NCBI RefSeq assembly: GCF_001949145.1
Contig: NW_019091411.1
Span: forward strand, 1,016,328 to 1,080,327
Source of the DNA: Acanthaster planci
Lineage: Eukaryota; Echinodermata; Asteroidea; Valvatida; Acanthasteridae
Length of the DNA stretch: 64,000 nt
Direction of reading: 5' to 3'
Part shown: one piece after another, positions 1 to 12,600 of the stretch
How the letters are laid out: each line of letters begins with the position of its first letter
Position numbering within the stretch: the stretch's first letter is position 1
The notes under the pieces: model-generated
Databases searched by the model: none
Told to the model about the DNA's origin: nothing
The model's input: the letters and a program-made list of their open reading frames with translations, nothing else
Made by a program: the position numbers and the translations under genes

Positions 1-610
1 TGCAGGATGTTATCAGCATGACTGCAAGGCCTTTATCAGAGATTTACAACAGGATGGAGGGTGTGGCAAGTTGACTTGTTGCCAGATAGCTGAAGCTAAG
101 CAGGCAGCAATAGTCAAACTCCAGCAGTCTCGTGGCTATCTCATGTCCCCGGAAATGTGGGTTTTTCTCCTTCCCAAATTGTTCCCATTAAAAGAAAAAA
201 AAGTGGTGTGAATTCGGTTTCCTACGGCAGAAATTAAGTTACTCAACCAAATTAAACTTCTCAAAATTTGAAACTTTGTTGTATGTTCAGGGTGTGTCTA
301 GGCCAACATTTTTCTTTCTTTGTGGGGACAAAAAATGGGCAAGTGACTCGTATCTTAATGGAAATAATTTTGGCAAATCTCTAGTCTGTTTCAACAAATC
401 CTCTGCAAAAGTAGGACATATTGAGTAATTTTCACTGAACTTGTAAGGTCCAAGTAAAGGGTGCATGGGGCAGGCAATTTAGAAGTTCAGGGATGGCTTA
501 GGATAGAGGAGGTGCAGGGACTGCCACCACACTTGAAGTCATCACAACTGTTACTGTTAACTGAATGTTTTCAGACTGTCCCTAGCTTTCAGGTTAAAGG
601 TCACTCATAC
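1..610 (-). other. AFF intron, incomplete at the window edge
   Basis: This lies downstream of the last visible exon on the minus strand. I searched it for the continuation of the C-terminal homology domain and saw none. It is AT-rich with short A runs, and the short open frame at 461-703 is antisense to the exon at 611-677. No other feature is supportable. Confidence 0.7.
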
Positions 611-677
611 CTGTGCATCAGCCTGTCTTTTAAGCTTCTTTCCCTCCGCAAGGTAAGCATCTGCAGTAAACTGCCTG
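611..677 (-). CDS. AFF exon g: start of the C-terminal homology domain
   Basis: After one base completing Ser, this encodes RQFTADAYLAEGKKLKRQAD followed by AQ, ending in phase 0. The acceptor is TTTCTGTTTCATTACAG|C and the donor CAG|GTATGA. It matches the YSADHYLQEAKKLKHNAD-type first helix of the AFF C-terminal homology domain, which by published structural work on AFF4 mediates dimerisation. A second AG just inside (CTGCAG) would give the wrong phase and lose the conserved F-T-A-D, so I chose the upstream acceptor. The next exon (DRxxKAxxYLDAVxxFIECG in relatives) is not within bases 1-610 and must lie outside the window. Confidence 0.9.
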
Positions 678-3600
678 CTGTAATGAAACAGAAAGAAAAA
701 TAAAAGACCCTTCCTATTATTAGATCAGTTGAAATGCGACTTCTGCACACAACCAAACAAAACTAGAGTGTACATGCACATGAAGCAGAGGGCCAAAAAA
801 TAAAGCAACATTTGGCGAGAATGACGGCACTCACGAAATGAGAACTCTTTTCAATCTTTTTTGATTACGTTCGTCCGTTACCATGAAAGGCTTCTTGAAG
901 CCAACGTAATTTAAAACTACCCCTATACACCGACTTATGAGATGTTTCACTTGTTCTGTACAGAACACAGGCATTGGAGAGATGGCAGTGGAAGGACAAA
1001 GGGCAGAATAATCTGCAGTCCTAATTTCACAGGGGGGACGGGGAATTACAACACCTCATAAATGGCCGCTCCTGTACTACTCTTGGTTTCACAGATTTGA
1101 TAAACACAATATTTCCAAGTTCGGCCTCCATGATGACGCATTTTAACTTGCTTTCATTGGATAAGATTTGCAAAGGCTGTAATGGCAACTTGCCAATCCT
1201 TTTGTGAAGCTGGGTGACATTACATTTTCAGGATAGCCTTGCCTCAAGGCAAGTCGTGACAAAAACAAAAACACCCAGGAATCAAGTCTTCCCAACAGGA
1301 GCCAGATTACAGAGCCGGCTTGGTAATATTTGGCATTGGCAAGTAGATCACTAGACACGCTGGGCAAATGTTTCACAGTTTGATGTCTCACTTTTTCTCC
1401 TCAGTACTCAGTCCAGCACCGCAGGTAAGTATACAACTTCAGGCTATAAAGCCATCAAGGTTCGTATTGTCTTTGTTTTCTCTTCCCTTCTCTTCTCCAG
1501 AAATGATTAGTACCATTTTACAGGTGGGAATACCATAATCAGATCAATGTCAAGCCCCGGAGATCCTTAGGGATCTGCCAAGGGGCAAATGAGTTTCCTT
1601 TCTCCCCTAGATTAATGGCGCCGTAACGAGCTAATGAACCTCTGATCCAGTATCTCACCATATCGTTAATTATTTCTCTCACTTCATTACAGACGAACTG
1701 GACTCCAAGGAATGTGAATGTATTTTATTAAGACGTACTGCTCCGTTTTTCCGATTAAAAAAAATGTGCCATGCAATAATTAATAAGATAGAAGGGTGCT
1801 TAGCCCTTAGGGTCTCTACGAACATTATTAATCATGATTTTTAATCAGAGTACCCTGGTTCTAATACCAGCTTTAAAAGAAATGCTTGGTATTGTCATTT
1901 GTATGAAAAAAACTTTTTTCACGGCTTTTCTTTTGTAAATATACGATAACTGCTTTTTATTGGCATATTGATGTTTTGGTTGCTTCCACTCTTCATCCAA
2001 CTCACATTAGATTTCTTAAAATTGCCGCAAACCCTAAAAAAATTTCAAAACTGAACTTCTAGTGGGTCAAAAGTATGTATTCTGTCTGTTTTGTATTCTC
2101 CATCTTAATGGCTTGCAAGACCTGTAATCAATAAATTGTTAAAAGCATGGCACATTTTCTAATTAATGTTCGAAAACAGGCAAATAAAAAACATAAAGTG
2201 AATGTTCTTCATAAACCATTAGTGATTATGAAAGATTTTAATGACAGAAGACGGAAAAAAAGGCGTAGAAAAACACATGAGGTAGAAGACTGGGCGTAAC
2301 AGTATCACACACTTAGTCTGTCTACCATTGTTCCCCCAGAAACAAGTTGCCTCTGTCCCATCCTGGAAGGATATTAGTGAATTATCACAGTTGCGATCGT
2401 CTTGCAGATATCCACCGCAGCACAAAGGGGGGGGGGACAAGCAAAGGCGCAGCTTAAAAAGCCAGCAAATCATGTTGTTACACCTGCCAGCCCGGGTACA
2501 CACGCACACTAGCCGGTTGTGGGTATTGAATGTCAAATCCCTGCTTGCTGGGCTGGTCTTGGCCAGATACGACACAGTATCACCTGCTGGCTTCTTGTAC
2601 CGTGGCATTAAAGAGAGTGCGACACCGCTGCACACGTTTTTCTAAATTTTATGCATACACGGCTACATGTAACCCCTTCCTACTCTCCACTGTTCCAGTT
2701 TTGCCTAAGTTTTGGACCGTAAACATGGTGGGGATGGGTAGAAGAACTGAAATGGGAGGGAGGGAGCCTAGCGGGATTCAGGATCCACTCGAGGAGCCCC
2801 CCCCATTTTTAAGTTAGGTCTAGTATACATATCTGGCCATCTAAGACATTCATTTCAAAGGCAAATGGAGGCATTGAGAAAGATAATGTTGTGCACAACG
2901 CTATATTCCAGAATTTTGTAAATTTAGGGTCCTAAACTTGGCAGGCAATTTTTACAGTGAAAGAGAAGAAAAATTTGATGGGGCACCAGGGGCTACTTCT
3001 ACAGATAGAATACTGCCCCGATGCAGGGGAAATGTCCACTGATTCAACCCATCAAAGGGGTGAGTAAACTGTTTGAAACTGAATTCATTCACATCCCCGT
3101 TCTTAATTTACATCCTATTATCAGCTCATTAATTGCCTTCATGTCCAATGGAGTTTCAATAAGAAAAAAAATTACAGCCGGTAAGTTAAACGTTCACAAC
3201 AGTGAAGAATGATGTATGAATTACTCAGCTAAGAATATTCTAGTCATGCAGCACATGTATTCATCAATCGATGCACTTCAAATTAAATAAATGGAGACAG
3301 GGCTCTGCCGCTCCTTTAAGCTCACTCCTGTACTAACATAAACCTTGTTTCCCTGGTGCTGATCACAGACATTGCTGCCTTCCTGCAGGGAAGATTAAAG
3401 GCATTTGGGTCTCGCTCTGTCGTTTTTTCTTTTTTTGGGGGGGGGAGAAGGTGACGTTTGGCATAGTCAGCGACTCAGTCTGGCTGCCAACATGAACGAC
3501 AGGTTAAACGGTTAGGTTTGTTTAAGTCCTGCTCTGGGTCCACTGACTTCTACGGAGGAAGCTTATCAATGCGGAAGGAGGAAGGGGGGGAACTTACAGG

Positions 3601-6600
3601 CTCAGCCTGATTAAGGCGATGGTTGGAGTTCTGCCTTGCTCAAAGGAACGGCAGGCTGATAAGTCTACCTTCAACATACACCTGAGGGCAAGTCCCCACC
3701 GTATGGTACATTGGTGAAAGTTACACAAGGTATAACTCTACACTATGGGACAATCTGTTTTTCTTATTCTCTTTTTTTTTCTCTTCTTGAAGGCATGAAA
3801 AATATGAGTGATTGTCTGTGGCAGCCGCTTCAATATGGAGACTGGCCACAGTAGCCAAGGGGAGTAGTCCCCATAATTGCTGCAATCTGCCCTTCCGATA
3901 CTGATAATGAAACAAAGTATAGGAAGTCACACCAGGACTGGCGCGCTAAGATTCCTGTCCTCATGAAATCCACTGAGGTTTGAGTAGCAACTCAAGTTGC
4001 AAGATTACAATTGGAAACTCATTCTTGCCCGATCTCTTTCAAATCACCATCCCTTACAAATATAACACTATCTGCGCTGTAGAAAAGAATGTTTTGAATC
4101 TCGAGGTAAGATTTGAAAGAGTGCTTTGCACCTGCATCCTAACGTTTGGTTCTGACATTGATGGGGTTTACTGCTGATCATGCCCTGTATCACACCATGT
4201 TGTTTTCTTGTGCCTGACCAGTTTTGTTGACCATGTTGTGTGTGAAATACTAGGAATGACAGTTTTTAACTACGGTTAAGCAAACACTGCATGTTGCCTT
4301 TACACGTAATGTCAAAAATGATGCAAATTGGCCATACCTTTCTTCAAACTCCATGCCTATCCGTTGCCTATCCATCATATTTTTTCTTGCAACAAGGGGA
4401 TTAGAGTTTTTGACATAGTCTGCACCAACGGCGACATCTCCCCACTCCTCGCCGACTGACCGGTGTCCATTCCTTGTGCAAGTTACGTCATTTGACACAC
4501 TGGTGGAGTCCTGCGATCTATCAACTCGTTCTTCGGCCTGAGGTGGGGGCGAGCCCCAGGCATGTCCTCTCACTACGGCTCCACCAGGCACTGCAGAGTT
4601 GGACGGTGCATGCAGAAAGTTTGTGCCGCCGCCGCCGCTGCTGGCACTGCTGCCACTACTGCAGCTGCTGCAACTACTGGAGTCCATGAAATCATTGGTG
4701 GCCTTTTTGCGTCGCTTGGTGGGCTGCTGTTGCTGCTGCGACGACTCACGGTCGCTCCTGCGACTGCTACTACAGCTGCTTTGTGAGGATAGTAGGCTAG
4801 AGACGCTGTTGGTGCTGCCTCGCCGTTCAGGGGGCCGCCTCCTGTCCAAGACAGTGTCGCTGTCGGGGAGAGATGACAACCTAGTCAGAGGACAGACGGC
4901 AAATGGAGATATCAAAATCTAGCTGGACATATACTAACCCTGTCAAGCAGAATTGAAAACCCCTACTTTGGTGGTTCAACTTCACAAAATATTGAAAGGG
5001 TCTGTGACTATTAAAAAGTAAATAACAAATTACAATACTATTAAATACCGATGGAAAATAGCCTTCTCTCCCTACAGCAATTCTGCGAATGTGCATCTTA
5101 AGGCAATGGAGGAATGTGCATCAAAAGCTGTCACCAACCTCGGAGGAACTTCCTGCACACTTTGGTTGCCCATACAAAATGACAGTCAATGTTTATAGTT
5201 AACAATAAAGAGTTCTTAAGGAGGTCTTATGGCTTATCATGTTCCCATAATGATATCTCCTGAAATACATGCCCAATTGGGTTGTAACCTTGTAGATATC
5301 TAGAGAGGCGTTGCAGATGAAAATTGACCTGATGTCAAGATAATGTCATCACATGACTAGTCACGTGACATTAAAGGGGCACTTACATATTTATATAGTA
5401 GGTTAATTTCTCAATTTGACAAAAGCATGCAAAAAAGTTGTCTGTTCTGTCGTGACACGGACAGATAACCTCTGGTTTTATCTGTGACTCTTTGAGTTAA
5501 AATTGACCCCTCCTGCCATCAACAAAAGATGTAAAGGAGTAAGTAGCACAAACCTGTCGTGGCAAAAACCAAGATGAGAAGAATTCAGGTGACTTGCTAT
5601 ACGGCCCAGCATTTATCTTCCCTGCTTTTCTATGGCCATGGGCCACTCTGATTTCTACGACCCCCAAGATCCTTAAACCACCCTTCAAACTTTATATAGG
5701 CACAATGCGGTATTTGCAATGATAAATCCGCTGCCTGATGTTGAGTTCAGACCACGTGAGTGGTTGTTGGTTGCTGATTCCTTTTTCCAATTCCCTCTTT
5801 TACGAATAGTGCCTGGCAGAAACAGTAAACACCATGGAAATCTGGATTTCTAATTGACTGCAAGTTTAGACAGCCCTGTTCCCGCATACCGGCGGAAGCT
5901 GTGCTCCTTTAAGATGGAAGACTTACTCGTGTTCCAGCTCCTCGTTGTGGAGGATTCTTGAAGACTTGATGCCACTCTCACTCTTTGGTTTCTTGCACCC
6001 AGACAAAGGCTCCTTGACAGGATTCTGTCCGGTGAAACGAACGTCAATTAAAACAGTTTAAAAAAAACCAGATATGCGTGTATCATTAGAAAGGAATGGG
6101 CAATTATATACAATTTGTCATTCCATTTAAAAAAAAAACGTTAAAAAGCTTTTTAACAAAAAAGTACGAATGTGGATAAAAATCTGGCAGCACCATTATG
6201 TTTTACTTTCACTTTTATTTTTGGAAAAAACAACTTCCTTTTCATTTGTGAATTAGAAATGATGATGGGGACAGTAATGGGATGATGCCATGTCACTTTC
6301 ACGCGTAACTACCCGTCACTAGTTTTTTTAAAACATGTTCAAGCACTTCAATAACTGCGTGACCAAGTGATTCTTCTTCAGAGGCTCACATTTCAGTTTG
6401 CACACAGATCACTCATACAAGTATAACTAGTGTAGCTTGCTTTTTACAGGCTAAGCCGCTTTCCATATATCAACAGATGATGCTACAACAATCTGCCTTT
6501 GGTGAGCTTCATTTTTCACTTGCACAGGGGAAAGAGACTGACAGGTGACCGTCTAATGTTGCACAAGGGTGCCTCTGGTGCAGGAGAAATATTTGGATGC

Positions 6601-9600
6601 CACTTGGAGTGGTACCAGGTGGTAACGTATTGTGTTGCATGTACTGATTGATGTTCAATGCTTATGCACTGATTAATGACTGGCTCACTGACAACAGAAA
6701 ACACTGGAACACACAGGGCACTTGAAGCCTCTGTAAGTTTGGGGGCTCTTGACTGATGACAAGTGTGGTACCACCAACATTTCTAAGCTGCATTTCCAGA
6801 CTGGAGAGGACCAATTTGGAAAAAGAGTGATCTGCCGAGTGTCTGTCTTGGGATGTCACTTTCCATGCATCATTTTTCATAATTAATAACGAACTCTTCA
6901 ATGTGCCTATACGGTATCACACACATAAGCAATTAACTGCTTCATATGCTTATTCATCGTTAGCACTGACAAAAATTACAACTTAATGCATGTAATTCAA
7001 AAACAAGGTCAAAAGTGCCAAGTCCTTGTGAAACAGCAAAACCCAGCTGGTGTTGTCAACTCTTTCCCATAATGTGAAAAATAATGTGAACAAATGACCT
7101 CATCAGCGTAATTTTAATGGTAGTGCCCCAGTTATAAACTTCTTCTTTCAGTTGCCAGATAAAAGCAAGTATACACTTAAAAAGTTGGACGTTTTAGGGA
7201 TCCTTTTGGTTTCAACTAAAGAATCACCAATGTTTACATCTGAAAGTAAGGGATAAGTAGACATTATGACCAAGACAGGCCTCTCAAAATTTGGTGTGAG
7301 ATGTTGCTGCGCTAATTGGACCAATGGACAAATCCATGAGCATACAGGCCCTAAATATCAAGTCTTTGGGTCTCCACATAGTCCGATGTGAAACATTACC
7401 AATGTCGAGCAAGACAGTTTAGAGGAGTCAGCTGACGGCACGCGACCTGCTGAATTAAGGATAATCATGATTACATACATGCCTATCCTCTTGATGTTGA
7501 CAATGAGAGTGACTTGGTGGACACTTTAAACCCAACTGACAATGCGACAACTATTATGAAAACACTGTCGCACTTTGTGCCATGCGCACTCAAAATAGTG
7601 AGTGCCAATGGTATATTGGCCCAAAGGGTTGCCACTACCCAGACATAAAACTCCCTCTATCGTGCACATACAGAACCAATACACATGCTAAAGACTTTAC
7701 AAACCTCCTCTTCCAGGTCTTCCTGTTTCCTCTTACAGGCTTTGACCAATGGAGGCGGTCTCTCCTCCTCGAAATCTAGCAGCTCATTCCTGTAAGAAAG
7801 CTCTGAGGCACCGCAACTGTGCCCTGGCGAGGGCCTTTCTGTTCTACAGGGTTGCCTGGGCCGCCCGGGTACCCGATTGATGAGCGACAGGCTGAGTTTG
7901 ACAATAAGCGAGGGGATACCATCCTTGTAGGTTATCTCCTGCGGGTGCGGAGCCGAGGTTGGCCTGTCCGAGTCCTCGTTCTTGATCGGCGACAAGAGAG
8001 GCTCGTGGGTGATCCCGAAACCGGGCTGGTTGATCATGGACAATAGCACGTCGTCCAGGATGGGCTTGGCGGGAGACGCTCCTCCCTCAGTCTTGACCAG
8101 GCTAGGTTTCTCCTTAGTTCTGCTGCCCTTGCCTGACGCTTTGCTTTTTATTTCAGCGCGCGTACTGGTTTTGTGGGCAGGACTGGGCACCATGTGAGGC
8201 TTACTTGTTCCGTTCACCTTTTTCAGTAATGGCGGCCTTTCCAATTCATCATCTGAATCACTGCTGTCCGTATCACTCACAAACTCCTTGGATGTGGGCT
8301 TTTTGGCCGATTTCTTTTCTGGAGTTCTCATTCGTGGTGGGGTCTTCTTGTCCCCCTTCAGAGTCGTCTTACAACTCTTTGCCTTGATTTCAACCTTGGG
8401 CTCAGCACCACTTTTACTCGACTGCTTGTTCAGCTTAGCACCCTTCTTGGATTCCTTGGGCGGCAGGTCACTCCGAGCATGCGATGCCGTTTTGGACTTC
8501 CCAACCGTAGGGGACTTTTCTGGCGCCTTCTTGGGCCCACGCTTGTTTGTGCCCTGCTTAGTGGCACTCCCGCTGGTTCTGACTGGGGACTTGGACAGTG
8601 GTGTCCTCCGCTCCGTCAGCAACTTGTTGAAGTCGTTGATGCTGTTGTTGTCATTGTACGTGTACTTGCTGAAGCTGCCTTTATCATAGCCCTCGGGTGG
8701 GGTCAGCGTAGTGGTCAGGTCATTGATGCCCAGGACGAAGCCCCCACTACCTTCTCCTCTCTTCCCTCCCGCTGCTGCCACCACGGCCGGGCGGTGTTGG
8801 TTGGTGTTGGGGAAGGACTGGGTTTCCTTGATGGTGAGGGTCGGTGGAGTTGGGGCTGTGCTGGGGACAGCTGGTGGATTGCTGAGGGGTGGCTGTTTGG
8901 GGACATTGAGGGCTCCTGGTGATTTCTTCCCCTCAGTCATCTTCTTGTTGATGAGATCGTGGAGGTTGTACGTTTTGTGGGTGGGCTTGTCCTAGATAAA
9001 ACAGTTTCAGAGGCAAAAGTGACAATGTAAACTTGAAACCAAAAATGAAAACAAGTGAAAGTAGATTCAAGACAAGTTCATTTTCATGCAGATAAACAAA
9101 TTGAAACTAATAAAATCAAATCACAAAATTTGAATATGTATTAGCTGAAATCCTCAGTTTAAAAATGTCAGATCTGTTGGTGTCAAATCGTAAATATAAT
9201 GAACAGACTGTCTGACCCATTTGAATTTTCTTTACCCCTGACCTCCATCAGGTTGATGGCAACAATGTCAACACAAAATATGGAGGGCAAGCAGTTCTGG
9301 AAAACCTGCCAGGGGGCATCCTCTTGGGGGAGTGGCTAAATAGGCTCAGATGTGAACTTTAAATGTCCTGATACATAACAGCTGACAATGATGGATCAGC
9401 CTCCCATGTCAGTGTCCCAGTTGGCTGTTACCTGATCAAAACCTACAATGGGTTCCCCCTTCTTATCCTTTGGTGACCCATGCATGTAGCTTCGGAGGGG
9501 CGCTAGGATTCAAGTAACATTCACAGTCTACATAATCTTAAGAATGCTAAGAGAGCACTCTCCACTTTGAAAGTAACCTTTACTTTTTTGCTGTCCTTAT

Positions 9601-12600
9601 TGGTATGAACTTATTGGTGAACATGCACTGAGGACACGAATGTGAGATTGCACATTTTACTGACATTAACTCCCACTTTAATAGTATGACTAAATAGTAA
9701 ACCATCAATACTGTCGGAGTGACAGAGTGAGTGAGAGAGTTTTGACATGTCAAACAGCTTATGCAACCCTGATGTAAAGAAGATTAAAAACTGATGACAG
9801 CTGTACTTTGGGATTTAAATTTCACCCTCTACTTTATGATGAGGATGACTGGTTTCCTCCCCACGTCTCCTCCCTTCACTGAGGTGTACTAGGAGTGCTC
9901 TCAATGCATGTAAACTTTTTCCCAGGGGTGTTATCCAAATCTCAGCTTCACCTCCAGCTTTGCCTGATGTTTGTTCCCTCTGAATTTGGAGTTTTAAGCT
10001 GAGGAAATAGTCTGTTTTGGTGAGAGGAATATCAAACTACATGTGACCCACTCTATGAGCATGAGTCACAAGGCCTTTTTGTTTCAGTGATTTTGATTCA
10101 GTTTTTGTCAAAAAGGGCTTTTCATGTTAATATCTCACTCACTTGACAGTCCAAATTTTGTGGGGAAAAGGTATTGATGATTCCTATTGAAATTTGTAGT
10201 GCAGGATTTTCGAAAGGTCCATACTTCAAGAGTTGCACTGGTGACTTATTTCTCATTTTCACAGAGTAAGTCACATATACTTTGGATCTAAAGATGGAAA
10301 TGTAATCATGTAGTTTGAACTTAATAGAACTACAAGTGGTTTTGATGTCAGTGTTAAGCCAAGACAGGGATGGAAGTCTAGATTTCAAATACCCCACCCC
10401 TGTTAAGGTGCCAAAACGAGACAAACAGATTTGGGGTGGGTGAGCAGGTGGGTTGGAGGGTGGGGCGGCTTACGGCAACCAGAGCCTTGACTGACCTGAG
10501 GTGGAGATGACTCATGGTCACTGGAGCTGGCATCGCTCTCACTGTCCGTGTCATTGCCAGAGCTGCTGTCATCATCTGATTCACCCGAGGAGCTGCCGCT
10601 GGAGCTATCTGACAGCCGGCTGGTATCCATCTTGCCTGAATGCCTGCAGAGGGATACAGGATACTGGGGATCAGAGTTGGGATATTGATAACACACACTC
10701 ACTCAATATTCATGAGTAGTTCTATTATATCAAAACTAAAGCATCAGTCCCAACTATATTTGGAACTGTGCCAACTATAATGCTGCAGATGAGATGGCCC
10801 AACTGTAGTCCACAAGTTTCTGTTTTGTTTCCTTTGTTTTGGCGGGTGGCTTACTCCTGAAAAAAATCATAAAAAACAACAAACCACCGTGGCATTAATT
10901 AATTCCATGACATAAATAAAACTAGATTCTACAAGCACATGTTGCTGATCTGAATGGAATGATGCTGGCATATGCTTTTTCTCTCAACATAGTTATTCAC
11001 TTGTGTAATTGTATAATGTATACATATTCATTCTACCACAGATTAAACAGGTTCTCTTATTATGCTATGAACACACCATGAATTTGAGAGGTAAATTTTT
11101 TCCTTGTTACACTGCCTTCTTTTCCCCAACCTGCCGCCTGCCTGTAATTGGGAAGTCAAGGCTAGGAGACTCTGGGTAATATTTGTTCTGTATGTCCCCA
11201 CTGATGGAGTGCAGATGGTTGACCTTCGACCTGTGGGGCCTACTGTGAGACAGAAACAGTTCATTCATCCCTTCAAAGCCAGTGCACAATCTAGTTCCCA
11301 CCAAATTCAGCATTTTTTAAATATGATACCTAGTGAAATGACTCAAGCATAAAACAGGTACGAATCAGAACATATCAATAATTTATGGTGGATTTACAAG
11401 AGCTCTTGGATACCAATAATAACTGTGTTCAGCTAGGGCACAGATTCCAGTTGAGAGACCCTTTTTAATGACATGATTTTGCCTACAGTCCTGTTAACTG
11501 TACGCACTTGAATGTAGACATGCTCAGTTTAACTTTGGTAATATGCATATTTTTCATCCCTTGTCACACAATGGCACGGTATAACAGGCCCAAGCCCTCC
11601 AATTTTAAGATAATTTTCCTCACACCTAGCCGGTTCAGGTTAACAGTGTTATCCTTTTTGTTGAAGGTCCTTTGCACTTTTATCACATCTACTCATATGT
11701 ACACAAACTTTGTGCACACATATATTTAGCAGTGACACAGCTTGGACTAGCAGCAGATGGTCTGCAAACAATTTTCTGGTTCATTCCCAACAGAGTAACC
11801 ATAAAAAAAGAATAAAATGTACCCATCTGAATCGAACAGCTTTTCCCGGCAGACAGAGGTCAAACTGTTTGCCATTCATTTCTCTGAGACGTCAGCAAAC
11901 ATTCTGTTATACCTGTTATCTTCAGATTGACTGGATACAAAACACCTTTGGGGTGTACAAAAGGCATTGAATAGTGTACCCCTGCATCTCTGTGTACACG
12001 TACATGGACAGATGTTCAGACAGGAAAGTTTGAAAACGAAATTAAAGAGACGGGGAAGGAAAAAACATTTTAAATCAATCTGAGGACAAGAAATGGAAGA
12101 GGAAGTCGCAGGTAAATTGGGAGAGGGGAAGCAGTCAAAAATGATTTCGTCAGGTCAATGGCTCAATGTGCTTCCTGACACGTCTAACTCTCACCCCCTC
12201 TCCCAAAACAGGGGCCACAAGAGGTGCCCAAAGATTAGGGCACTGAACCCCCCTCCGCATGTGGCACGGGGTGAGGGGGTAGCAAGGGGTGAGGGGAGGG
12301 CAGCTATGCAATGACCTCTAGGGGGGTACATGTACATACTTGGAGTGACTGATGACTTCAACAGATGACATGTGTCAAAAGTGTATGGTACATACACTAC
12401 TGAATCAGGAGGCTAAAAAACCTAAGAACTAGGAATGTAACATTTGTGGAAATGATGCAGACCAAACAACTGTCAAATAAATATGTAATCACTGCTGCTT
12501 CTCATCACCACTACTGAAGAAAAATCATGTAACATCTTTAAAAGACAAGGAATGTAATATGTCAACATATACTGTCTCGTTCAAAAGAAACTACAGGAGA

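Noticed and set aside
2219-2645. Overlapping open frames of 138 and 105 codons on both strands
   Set aside because: No domain, no splice support and mutual overlap; the interval is inside an AFF intron.
4474-4922. Plus-strand frames with Ala/Leu/Cys runs opposite exon f
   Set aside because: They are produced by the Ser/Gln codon repeats of the minus-strand exon read in antisense.
7819-8995. Long plus-strand open frames opposite the large AFF exon (for example 8288-8689, 8479-8922)
   Set aside because: They are antisense shadows of a GC-richer coding exon whose minus-strand frame has clear family motifs; the plus-strand translations are Leu/Pro/Val-rich without domains.
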